A DNA stretch of 9,159 bases from Phycisphaerae bacterium. GTDB taxonomy: Bacteria; Planctomycetota; Phycisphaerae; JAJVII01. The stretch is taken from contig JAQTVL010000145.1 of NCBI GenBank assembly GCA_028706835.1, positions 1 through 9,159 on the forward strand. The letters run 5' to 3'. Each line of letters opens with the position of its first letter. Positions within the stretch are counted from its first letter, which is position 1. The notes under the pieces were generated by a model, which did no database searches, was not told the DNA's origin, and saw only the letters and a list, made by a program, of their open reading frames with translations. The position numbers were made by a program, and so were the translations under genes. Positions 1 through 6,545 of the stretch are shown piece by piece.

Positions 1-522
1 GTCAACTACGACAGCCTGGCGTCCTCGCTTCCGACGCGGGTGAACAGCCTGGTCCGCGCCGGCGAGCAACTGCTCGCCCAGCGGGAGTTTTATGGGGCCG
101 TGGTCAGGCTGTCCGAGGCGGCTGGGCTGGACGATCAGAACCCGCTGGTCTGGCTTCGGCTGAGCCAGGCCTATTTCGGCGCCACCGAGTACGAATCAGC
201 CGCCAATGCCCTGCTCCGGGCGATGCGGATATTCCCGTCGGTCGTCACGGTCCAGACCGCGCTGCCGGGCCTGGCGGACGCCGCCGGCCAGACGCTGCTG
301 ACCGACCGCCTGGCGCAGCTCCAGCGCATCGCCCAGGGCGCGGACGACGCCCGGCTGTGGACGCTGCTGTGCTACGTCCAGCACCTGTCCGCCCGCCGCG
401 ACGCCGCCGTGCGGACGGCGGAATACCTGACCGGCCGAAAGTCGCTGCCGCGCGAATCGGCAGCCTTAGCCAAGTTCGTGCTCGCCGGCAAAACGCCCAC
501 CACCCGCCCGGCGGACCGATAA
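1..522 (+). CDS. TPR-repeat protein, C-terminal part (5' end outside the window)
   Basis: The reading frame is open from base 1 and ends with TAA at 520-522, so the gene almost certainly begins upstream. The GTG at 40 is only the first possible start inside the window and I see no reason to prefer it. About 173 residues are visible. The segment starting at LVWLRLSQAY (about residues 37-69 counted from the GTG) fits the 34-residue tetratricopeptide pattern: W, then L, A-Y, Y, A-A and a closing F-P. The preceding LLAQREFYGAVVRLSEAAGL looks like a second, weaker TPR. TPRs are helical protein-binding scaffolds, so the partner cannot be read from this fragment. The tail after about residue 90 is Ala/Leu/Arg-rich helix without further clear repeats, and it ends in a Thr/Pro-rich stretch. 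The gene is very GC-rich (47 of 60 bases in 301-360), unlike the next gene. No enzymatic domain or membrane segment is visible. Confidence 0.8.
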   Translation, partial: VNYDSLASSLPTRVNSLVRAGEQLLAQREFYGAVVRLSEAAGLDDQNPLVWLRLSQAYFGATEYESAANALLRAMRIFPSVVTVQTALPGLADAAGQTLLTDRLAQLQRIAQGADDARLWTLLCYVQHLSARRDAAVRTAEYLTGRKSLPRESAALAKFVLAGKTPTTRPADR

Positions 523-571
523 TCCCTGCTGTATCCGGTTCCCGCCGCTGCTCATGAACTTCAGTTGCACC

Positions 572-600
572 TTGGCGCACGCCGATAACGCTAGTATAAG
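572..600 (+). promoter_or_regulatory. Candidate sigma70-type promoter for the ATPase/TOPRIM pair
   Basis: TTGGCG at 572-577 (4 of 6 to TTGACA) and TATAAG at 595-600 (5 of 6 to TATAAT) are separated by 17 bases. Transcription would begin near 607, leaving a leader of about 26 bases before the GTG at 633. It lies in the 110-base gap after the TPR gene, where an independently expressed cassette would need a promoter. This is a pattern match only. Confidence 0.35.
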
Positions 601-621
601 GCACTCGAACGCTCCCCATCC

Positions 622-626
622 GGAGG
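622..626 (+). promoter_or_regulatory. Ribosome binding site of the ATPase gene
   Basis: GGAGG lies 6 bases upstream of the GTG at 633. It supports this GTG as the true start, and the protein begins exactly where the family's first beta strand is expected (IRSVEIENLRGI). Confidence 0.75.
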
Positions 627-632
627 ACGCCT

Positions 633-1538
633 GTGATACGCTCGGTCGAAATAGAGAATCTGCGCGGGATAAGAAAGGGCAAACTGTCGGACCTGACACC
701 GCTGGTCGTTCTCGTCGGACCCAACAATTCCGGCAAGAGCACCGTACTCGATGCGATACTGATTGGAACTCATCGCCACCCGAGAACTGCGGTGGATTTC
801 GTCACTCAACGTCGTCGAGACTTCGACAATGCTCGCGGGATGTTGCTCCGACGGTCGGGAGACGAACCCGTGGAGTCCGCAACGATCGGCATCAGCACCC
901 CGGTCGGCGACCGTCACGTTACGGTTCGGGGGGCAAACGCCGAATTCACTGACGTGCAACCGCCCGGCGATCTCCAGGCAGCGCCCGAGGTGCGTATGGT
1001 CGATCCTGTCGGCGCGGCCCCCCGCACCCCACTGCACATACTCTATACCCAGGCCTCGGAACGAGGATTCCGAAGCCAAGCCAAGAGCCTTGTTCGCGCA
1101 CTTGCGCCGGAGATACAGGACGTCGAGATACTCAGCCCGGCAAACACACCCATCGTCTACCTGGTTTTCGATGACGGCGCTCGTCCGGAAGGAACCGCTG
1201 GGGACGGACTGCGTATGTTGTTGCGTTTGTCTCTCGAACTCGCGGCTCCTGCCGGCTCCGTGGAACTTCTCGAAGAACCCGAACTGCACATGCACCCCGC
1301 GGCCATGAAGCAAGCCAGCCGAGCGATTTGGGCTGCGGTCGAGCGTGGCATCCAAGTGATCGCCTCGACACATAGCCTTGATCTTATTGACTCCCTGCTT
1401 GCCGAGGCCAAAGTGGAAGAACTCGACAAACTGTCGTTCTACCGTCTCCAGTTGAAACAAGGCATTCTGTCATCAAATAGAATGACGGGGCGGGAAGCAG
1501 CTGCCGCTCGCTCTGAGATAGAGGCCGATCTGCGATGA
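633..1538 (+). CDS. AAA/OLD-type ATPase (AAA_15/AAA_21-like), first gene of an ATPase-TOPRIM pair
   Basis: This 301-residue protein has the ABC-type ATPase core of the OLD and SMC-like families. The N-terminal strand IRSVEIENLRGIRKG leads into Walker A, GPNNSGKST (residues 29-37). A signature-like GDGLRMLLRLSLEL (about 190-203) precedes Walker B, SVELLEEPELHMHP (209-222), where EE replaces the more usual DE. The switch histidine is in ASTHSLDLID (H247). Residues 40-180 between the motifs are short and poorly conserved to my eye, so the protein is compact beside full OLD nucleases. It has no TOPRIM domain of its own, because that is supplied by the next gene, overlapped by 4 bases (ATGA, 1535-1538). 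Such ATPases dimerise around ATP and gate a nuclease partner in OLD, Gabija GajA and PARIS, and a similar role here is inferred. The gene is relatively AT-rich (29 of 60 G/C in 1381-1440) and uses ATA three times and AGA once within its first 15 codons. Confidence 0.85.
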   Translation: MIRSVEIENLRGIRKGKLSDLTPLVVLVGPNNSGKSTVLDAILIGTHRHPRTAVDFVTQRRRDFDNARGMLLRRSGDEPVESATIGISTPVGDRHVTVRGANAEFTDVQPPGDLQAAPEVRMVDPVGAAPRTPLHILYTQASERGFRSQAKSLVRALAPEIQDVEILSPANTPIVYLVFDDGARPEGTAGDGLRMLLRLSLELAAPAGSVELLEEPELHMHPAAMKQASRAIWAAVERGIQVIASTHSLDLIDSLLAEAKVEELDKLSFYRLQLKQGILSSNRMTGREAAAARSEIEADLR

Positions 1539-2308
1539 GCGAGACCTACATTCTTTGCGAGGGGTATCACGATCGGGCATTCTGGGACGGGTTGCTTCGG
1601 CGGCTTGGTTGTGCCGATCCCGGCCTCAAGGCGGACGGAACCCGTACGATACCCAGGGACCCATGGGGCCTGTTCGTTCGCGGCAGTGGCGAGCACGCCT
1701 TCGAATCCCGGAGCAAGGCGTTCATCCGAGTCGTCCCGACAGGTGGCAAGAACAATGTTCTCCGATTTGCCCGACGGCGTCTGGCGGATCGCAGCAGTCA
1801 GAAAGCCCTCCCCCGAATGGTCCTTTCCGTCGATTCGGACGTGAATGTCGATGGTTCCCCGAATCCGGCGGCGGGAGTTGTCACCGATGCCGCGGTTGCA
1901 GATCTGGCCCGCGAATTCGATGCCGCAGCCGTGGCCCGCTCCGCGGATGAATATGCACTCGACAACGGGGCCACCCTCATCAACGTGATACGTTGGACGG
2001 CCGACGACCCTGTGGCCGCCGGCCTGCCGATTCAGAACGCACTTGAGCGGCTGATCTGCGCATCGATTCTGGCAGTCCATCCTGAGCGGGCTGAACCTGT
2101 CCACAGGTGGCTGCTGTCGCGGCCAGCACCCCCACCGTCGACCGGCAAGGAGTTCGCCTGGTCGTACGTGGCGGGATGGTACGCCGACCGTGGCGACTAC
2201 GAGGCGTTCTGCTCGACATTATGGGACGATCCCGCTATCGCCGACCAGTTGATGGGCAGATTGAAGGTTTCCGGCGCCTTGGCGATTGCCGAAGCGATCG
2301 CATCCTGA
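1535..2308 (+). CDS. TOPRIM-type protein (DUF3226/DUF4435-like), partner of the ATPase
   Basis: This 257-residue protein starts with ATG at 1535 inside the ATPase stop codon. GAGG at 1521-1524 lies 10 bases upstream, so translation is probably coupled. The N-terminus ILCEGYHDRAFW (residues 6-17) is the TOPRIM glutamate motif (E9, with D13 close by). VDSDVNVDG (99-107) supplies the DxD metal motif (D100, D102). Between them, VVPTGGKNNV (67-76) resembles the GGK-N element seen in small stand-alone TOPRIM proteins. The C-terminal part (about 165-257) has a helical ALERLICASIL and a KEFAWSYVAGWYADRGDYEAF segment that I recall loosely from DUF3226-like proteins. TOPRIM domains bind Mg2+ through Glu and DxD, and in OLD-type partners they cut DNA or RNA. 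Nuclease activity here is inferred. No signal peptide, membrane segment or helicase partner is seen. The family label (DUF3226 or DUF4435) is uncertain, but the TOPRIM call is firmer. Confidence 0.7.
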   Translation: MSETYILCEGYHDRAFWDGLLRRLGCADPGLKADGTRTIPRDPWGLFVRGSGEHAFESRSKAFIRVVPTGGKNNVLRFARRRLADRSSQKALPRMVLSVDSDVNVDGSPNPAAGVVTDAAVADLAREFDAAAVARSADEYALDNGATLINVIRWTADDPVAAGLPIQNALERLICASILAVHPERAEPVHRWLLSRPAPPPSTGKEFAWSYVAGWYADRGDYEAFCSTLWDDPAIADQLMGRLKVSGALAIAEAIAS

Positions 2309-2431
2309 CACCTCTCCGGCGCACCCGTCCGACTGAATTCCGCAGTACTTCCCCCCCCCGCGATTTGCCCTATCCCCCGTTGAATTGGACATTTGGGTAA
2401 GACAGCGCGTTTATTCTGCCGGGAATGCGCC
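2309..2431. other. Gap between the ATPase/TOPRIM pair and the pilin operon, with a C9 tract
   Basis: This 123-base stretch has no gene. It holds a run of nine C at 2351-2359 followed by pyrimidine-rich DNA. I found no convincing -35/-10 pair or sigma54 GG-N10-GC pair and no terminator hairpin, although a pilin operon promoter would be expected here. A TTG at 2393 could extend the pilin upstream by 13 codons, but the ATG at 2432 gives a more normal prepilin leader. Confidence 0.5.
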
Positions 2432-2977
2432 ATGAACAGGATGCAACACATCAAACTGCGCGCAGGTCGCGCCGACGAGGGGCGGCGGTCAGACGGCGGC
2501 TTCATGCTTATCGAGGCCGCCCTGACCACCGTCATTGTCGGCGTCGCGGTCGTCGCGCTGCTGGCTGTCATCGGGGCGTCCACCCGCACCAACGGCAGCA
2601 ATCGCGACATGACCCGGGCCCTGTTTTTGGCCCAGGAAATCCGCGAGGCCATGGCCCCCCTGCCCGCCCGCCAGCCCAATGGGCGTTTCGGGCCGGACGC
2701 CGGCGAGACGCTGGCCACCTTCAACGACCAGGACGACTTCAACGGGCTGTCGTGCTCGCCGCCGATCAACGCCCAGCGGCAGACGCTTTCAACGGCTGAC
2801 TGGTCCGGGTGGCGACAGGAAGTAAGCGTGGCCAACGTCGACCCGAACTATCTGGCGGGGCATCAGACGTTTGCGCCCGGGACAACCGACATGATCCGCG
2901 TGACCGTGACGATCCGCCGCGGCACGCTGACGATTTACCAGACATCCTGGCTGGTCGCCGCAGTCGTGGAGGAATGA
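2432..2977 (+). CDS. PilV/GspI-like minor prepilin
   Basis: From the ATG at 2432 the protein is 181 residues. A charged 23-residue leader ends in a prepilin peptidase site, G23|FMLIE, with Glu at +5 of the mature protein (E28). A hydrophobic helix AALTTVIVGVAVVALLAVIG follows. This is the class III signal of type IV pilins and pseudopilins, cleaved at the inner face of the membrane by a PilD-type peptidase. The soluble part ends in an antiparallel-looking segment (GWRQEVSVANVDPN, then IRVTVTIRRGTLTIYQTSW), which resembles the C-terminal region of PilV/GspI-like proteins. An in-frame TTG at 2393 would add 13 residues. I chose the ATG because the leader length then fits and a weak GGGAA lies just upstream. 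It is the first gene of the pilin operon, and its TGA ends 10 bases before the next ATG. PilV versus GspI cannot be settled from sequence alone. Confidence 0.8.
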   Translation: MNRMQHIKLRAGRADEGRRSDGGFMLIEAALTTVIVGVAVVALLAVIGASTRTNGSNRDMTRALFLAQEIREAMAPLPARQPNGRFGPDAGETLATFNDQDDFNGLSCSPPINAQRQTLSTADWSGWRQEVSVANVDPNYLAGHQTFAPGTTDMIRVTVTIRRGTLTIYQTSWLVAAVVEE

Positions 2978-2987
2978 GGGAGCCGCT

Positions 2988-4538
2988 ATGATACGACCAT
3001 TCGATTCAGACCGAGCCACTCGCCCCCCGGCTGCCGGAAGCCCGCCGCGGCCCCCCGCTGGGCAAGTCCACCCCGGCATCGCCCCGCCGACACCGGTCAG
3101 GCCCCCACCGCCGGCGTTTCTCGCCCGGCGTCGCAGGGGCTTCTCGTCGATCCTGGCCACGTACTACGTTGCGCTGTTCTCCGGCCTGGCGATCGCATAC
3201 GCCGCGATGTCCGGCATCAACTCCGAGGCGACGGGCAACGCTCGCAAGGAGAACCTCGCCCTGAGCGCCGCGGAGTCGGGCCTGTCGATCGTCCGCTACC
3301 ACCTGACACAACTGCACGCCGACGGCACGGCCACGCAGGCGGAGATATTCGCCTCCATCGGTGCCATGCTCCAGAACGCATTCAACGGCACGGTGAACCT
3401 CGGCGGGCGAACCGTGACCGCCGACGCCGGCCGGGTGTTCCTGCCGGCGGTGCAGGTGGATACGGCTCTGCCCGGCGCGACGTTTGAGGCGGAGATCGTG
3501 CCCGACGGCGCCAGCTACCGGTGCACGGTGACCGGGCGATACGCGGGCGTGACCCGGTCGGTTCGCGTCACGTTCGAGGAGTCGCTGGGCCAGTTGGAAA
3601 ACGGGATCATGAACAATGGGATCGTGTCGCGCGGGTCGGTGAACTTCAACGGGTCAGCGGTGCTCAAGACGAACGTGGCCGGGGGCTGCGGCGTCATGAG
3701 CCTGGACCCGACCGCCCAGATACCCGTCCACTTCAACGGTTCGGCCCAACTCCAGGGCGACATCTACATGGTCAAGCCTGGCGTGAACGTCGATGACGTG
3801 TTCAACGGCTCCGCCGCGTGGGGCCCGCCCGGTGGGACGAGCTTCCCCGATACCAACGCGGACAACCACGTGTTCTCCGGCATCGACGAGCCGGCCTGGC
3901 CGGAGATTGACGTCGCCGAGTTCACCTCGCTGATCAACACGCTGCCGAAGACGACGATCACCAGCAGCACGAAGCTCAACGGCAGCGTGAGCATGCACAA
4001 TGTGTACATTGCGCCGAACGCCAACCCGCGATTCAACGGCACCGCGACCATTTCGGGGCTGGTGTACATCGCCTACCCCAACAACGTCGTGTTCAACGGC
4101 AGCACGAATATCACCGGCGCGATCATCTGCGAGCCGCCGCCGTACGAGCCGTCCGTCACCGCGTCCCCGAATTGCGGCATGAACTTCAACGGGTCGATCA
4201 CCACCAGCGGCGTGGAGAATCTGCCGGACACGGCTGAGTATGCCGGCCTGCGCGACAAGAAGGGCGCGTTCCTGATCGCCAAGGATTACGACGTCCTGTT
4301 CAACGGCGCGATGGGCATCGTCAATGGAACGATGTACACCAGCGGCCTGCGGCTGAACGGCTCGACCACGGGCACCATCCGTGGTTCGATCCTAGTGGAT
4401 CGCCAGCGTATCCTAACCAAAAACGGATCAGTCAACGTCACCTTTGAGGTGAATGCCGACGCCCAAGCGCCGGCTGGTTTCCGGTTCACGCAGTCCAAGA
4501 GGCTCGTCCTGCGGGCGGGCAGTTACCAGGAAGTGTGA
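2988..4538 (+). CDS. PilX/GspK-like protein with an Asn-Gly-Ser repeat domain, paralogue 1
   Basis: This 516-residue protein starts at the ATG at 2988, with GGGAG at 2978-2982. An unusually long Pro-rich leader (15 Pro in the first 43 residues) ends in RRRRG51|FSSILATYYV. A hydrophobic helix follows, then the PilX N-terminal motif NLALSAAESGLSIVRY (89-104). Position +5 is Leu, not Glu, as in GspK-type tip subunits. From about residue 200 the protein carries many FNGS-like motifs, with N-G-S/T at N133, 221, 250, 273, 331, 350, 370, 401, 446, 457 and 479. Several lie 18-22 residues apart and alternate with short beta strands (SGLVYI, TGAIIC, RGSILV). This suggests a beta-helix or stacked-strand domain, like the DUF7305 type that I recall attached to PilX proteins. 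It is followed 25 bases later by a paralogue. Likely role, inferred: a pilus or pseudopilus tip protein that displays a surface or binding domain. Confidence 0.75.
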   Translation: MIRPFDSDRATRPPAAGSPPRPPAGQVHPGIAPPTPVRPPPPAFLARRRRGFSSILATYYVALFSGLAIAYAAMSGINSEATGNARKENLALSAAESGLSIVRYHLTQLHADGTATQAEIFASIGAMLQNAFNGTVNLGGRTVTADAGRVFLPAVQVDTALPGATFEAEIVPDGASYRCTVTGRYAGVTRSVRVTFEESLGQLENGIMNNGIVSRGSVNFNGSAVLKTNVAGGCGVMSLDPTAQIPVHFNGSAQLQGDIYMVKPGVNVDDVFNGSAAWGPPGGTSFPDTNADNHVFSGIDEPAWPEIDVAEFTSLINTLPKTTITSSTKLNGSVSMHNVYIAPNANPRFNGTATISGLVYIAYPNNVVFNGSTNITGAIICEPPPYEPSVTASPNCGMNFNGSITTSGVENLPDTAEYAGLRDKKGAFLIAKDYDVLFNGAMGIVNGTMYTSGLRLNGSTTGTIRGSILVDRQRILTKNGSVNVTFEVNADAQAPAGFRFTQSKRLVLRAGSYQEV

Positions 4539-4563
4539 TCTCCGCTGTATCGGGAGACATGAC

Positions 4564-6024
4564 ATGAGCGCGGCATCGAACATCGCATCGGTTCCTCGAC
4601 TGACACGCCGGCCATTCCGGCGGCGGGGGTTCTCGTCGCTCATCGCGACGTTTTACGTGGCGTTGTTCTCCGGGCTGGCGATCGCGTTCGTGGCATTTTC
4701 CAGCCTGAACTCCGCGATCGCCGGCAACGCCCGGGCCGAGCAGGCCGCGCTGACGGCGGCGGAGTCGGGGCTGTCGATCGTGCGCTACCGGCTGTCGGAG
4801 ATTTCGCTGAACGTCAAGCTCTCGCCGACGGAGTGCTTCGCCGCGATCGGGCAGTCGCTGAGCGATGCGTTCAACGGGACGGTGAATCTCGGCGGGCGGA
4901 GCGTGTCGGCGAGCGGAACGCGGGTTTACGTGCCGCCGATCAACGTGGACCTGAACGTGCCGGGGGCGAACTTCGACGCGGAGATTGTGCCGGTTGCGCA
5001 GGGCTACCAGGTGACCGTTACCGGCGCGTATGGGACCGTCCGGCGGCCGATTCGCATACTGGTGGTCGAGCAGCTCGGGCCGGTCGACAACAGCATCATG
5101 AAGAACGGCATCGTGTCGCGCGGCTCGGTACACATGAACGGCTCCGCCACGCTGCACTCCAACGTCCCCGGCGGGGCGGCGATCATGAGCCTCGACCCGG
5201 ACGCCAGCCCGCCGATCCACGTGGGCGGTTCGGGCGTGTTCGACGGCGATTTCTACATGGTCAAGCCGGACGTGACGGCCAGCCAGGTGGTCGGCGGGTC
5301 GGCGCTGTTCCTTAACCCGGAGACGGGGTACTACGAAAGCAACGCCGCGGCGCACGTGCATTCGGGCGTGGCCGAGCCGCAGTTCCCGCGCGTGAACACC
5401 GCGGTGTTCGACCAGTTGATCGCCACGCTGCCGAAGACGACCATCACCAGCGAGAGCGACCTGACGCACGTGTCGACGCTGCACAACACGCTCATCAGGG
5501 CGGGCACGAACCCGCGGTTCCAGAACGGCATGACGATCACCGGGCTGGTCTACATCGAATGGCCGAACAACGTGACGTTCGGCGGGTCGGTGAACCTGAC
5601 GGGGATGATCGTGTGCCAGCCGCCGCCGTTCGAGCCGTCGATCTACGCCTCGCCGACGAACGACATGATCTTCAACGGGGCGATCAACAGCAGCGGGGCG
5701 GAGAACCTGCCGGACACGCCGGAGTATGCCGGGCTGCGGTCGCAGAAGGGGACGTTCCTGCTGGCGAAGGATTACGAGGTGCTGTTCAACGGGGCGATGG
5801 GGACGGTGAACGGATCGATCTACGCGTCGGACCTGACGATGAACGGGGCGACGACCGGGACGGTGCGGGGGTCGATCCTGGTCGACCGCCGGGTGGAGTT
5901 CGTCAAGAACGGCTCGACGAACGTGATGTTCCAGGTGAGCGCGGATGCGCAACTGCCGTCCGGCCTGGAGTTCGACCAGTTCAAGACGCTGCACATGCAG
6001 TCGGGCAGTTACCAGGAGTTGTAG
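4564..6024 (+). CDS. PilX/GspK-like repeat-domain protein, paralogue 2
   Basis: This 486-residue tandem paralogue of the preceding gene starts at the ATG at 4564, with GGGAG at 4552-4556, 7 bases upstream. The frame is open back to 4453, but that extension overlaps the end of paralogue 1 and has no ribosome site. The short leader ends in RRRG22|FSSLIATFYV, again without Glu at +5, followed by LTAAESGLSIVRYRL (63-77). Blocks shared with paralogue 1 include AFNGTVNLGGR, NGIVSRGSV, LPKTTITS, AKDY-VLFNGAMG and RGSILVDR, and both end in GSYQE. The Asn-Gly-Ser motif is eroded here: only four N-G-S/T remain (N104, 192, 416, 449), and three aligned sites read GGS (G221, G244, G340). The proline-rich leader of paralogue 1 is absent. 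Same fold and role are expected, perhaps with a different partner or surface chemistry. Confidence 0.75.
   Translation: MSAASNIASVPRLTRRPFRRRGFSSLIATFYVALFSGLAIAFVAFSSLNSAIAGNARAEQAALTAAESGLSIVRYRLSEISLNVKLSPTECFAAIGQSLSDAFNGTVNLGGRSVSASGTRVYVPPINVDLNVPGANFDAEIVPVAQGYQVTVTGAYGTVRRPIRILVVEQLGPVDNSIMKNGIVSRGSVHMNGSATLHSNVPGGAAIMSLDPDASPPIHVGGSGVFDGDFYMVKPDVTASQVVGGSALFLNPETGYYESNAAAHVHSGVAEPQFPRVNTAVFDQLIATLPKTTITSESDLTHVSTLHNTLIRAGTNPRFQNGMTITGLVYIEWPNNVTFGGSVNLTGMIVCQPPPFEPSIYASPTNDMIFNGAINSSGAENLPDTPEYAGLRSQKGTFLLAKDYEVLFNGAMGTVNGSIYASDLTMNGATTGTVRGSILVDRRVEFVKNGSTNVMFQVSADAQLPSGLEFDQFKTLHMQSGSYQEL
6014..6018 (+). promoter_or_regulatory. Ribosome binding site of the PilW-like gene, inside the end of paralogue 2
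   Basis: AGGAG lies within the last codons of paralogue 2 (the Gln-Glu of its terminal GSYQEL) and 7 bases before the ATG at 6026. It decides that start over the longer open frame back to 5945. It implies that translation of the PilW-like protein is coupled to its upstream neighbour. Confidence 0.7.
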
Positions 6025-6025
6025 G

Positions 6026-6544
6026 ATGACCGGGCTCGCAAACACCATTCGCCGCCGGGCGCGACTGGGCATCTGCCTGGTGGAGATGCTGATCTCGCTG
6101 GCGATCACGGCCGTGCTGCTGCTGGCGGTCGGGATCGCGTTCAACGCGAGCTTCGCAAACTACGCGGAGAACCAGGAGATCGTCGATTCGCTCCAGGGCT
6201 CGCGGCTGCTGATGCACCGGATCATGACGCAGGCCCGGCGGTCGACGTATCTGAACGTGACCAGTTCGGGGCGGCGGGTGCAGATCGAGACGCCGGACGA
6301 CGACTACCAGTACATCTACGTGTATGTGCCGGCGACGCAGACGGTGGAGCTGTCGCGGATGAACCTCGCGTCGCTCCAGACGGAGGCGCTCGGCGTGGTC
6401 GATCACGTGACGGACTTCGCGATCCCGTCGGCGCAGTGGGTCGAGAACCCCGCCCGGCTGACGATTTCGATGACCGTGCGCGCGGGCGAGAACGACTCGA
6501 CCCTAAGCGCGTCGGCCGTGCCGCGATCGACGATCGAGTTCTGA
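6026..6544 (+). CDS. PilW/GspJ-like minor prepilin
   Basis: From the ATG at 6026 the protein is 172 residues, starting one base after the stop of paralogue 2. A 15-residue basic leader ends at RLG15|ICLVE, with Glu at +5 of the mature protein (E20). The helix MLISLAITAVLLLAVGIAF follows. This is a classic type IV prepilin N-terminus. The following region (YAENQEIVDSLQGSRLLMHRIMTQARRST) resembles the helix extension of PilW/GspJ proteins, whose first soluble helix packs against neighbouring minor pilins. The C-terminal part has short strands (RRVQIETP, QYIYVYVPATQTVEL) and ends in ARLTISMTVRAGEND. It closes a four-gene order of PilV-like, two PilX-like and PilW-like, as expected for a tip or priming complex. 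PilW versus GspJ is not settled. Confidence 0.75.
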   Translation: MTGLANTIRRRARLGICLVEMLISLAITAVLLLAVGIAFNASFANYAENQEIVDSLQGSRLLMHRIMTQARRSTYLNVTSSGRRVQIETPDDDYQYIYVYVPATQTVELSRMNLASLQTEALGVVDHVTDFAIPSAQWVENPARLTISMTVRAGENDSTLSASAVPRSTIEF

Positions 6545-6545
6545 A

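Noticed and set aside
591..1460. A 289-residue minus-strand open frame over the ATPase gene
   Set aside because: It is antisense to a gene with clear Walker motifs and has no recognisable domain.
633..2308. Direct assignment to PARIS, Gabija or a known named system
   Set aside because: The domain pair is similar, but lengths differ, no helicase partner is present and family profiles could not be run.
4453..4563. N-terminal extension of paralogue 2 and, similarly, 5945-6025 of the PilW-like gene
   Set aside because: These overlap the preceding genes, have no ribosome site and would give abnormal leaders. The ATGs at 4564 and 6026 have GGGAG and AGGAG at good spacing.
2988..6024. CRISPR or other DNA-level repeat in the paralogue genes
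   Set aside because: The repeats are in protein sequence, vary in codons and have no regular spacers.
4486..6144. A 552-residue minus-strand open frame across paralogue 2
   Set aside because: It lies entirely antisense to a supported gene and is rich in Arg, His, Pro and Val with no motif. It arises from the GC-rich codons of the real gene.
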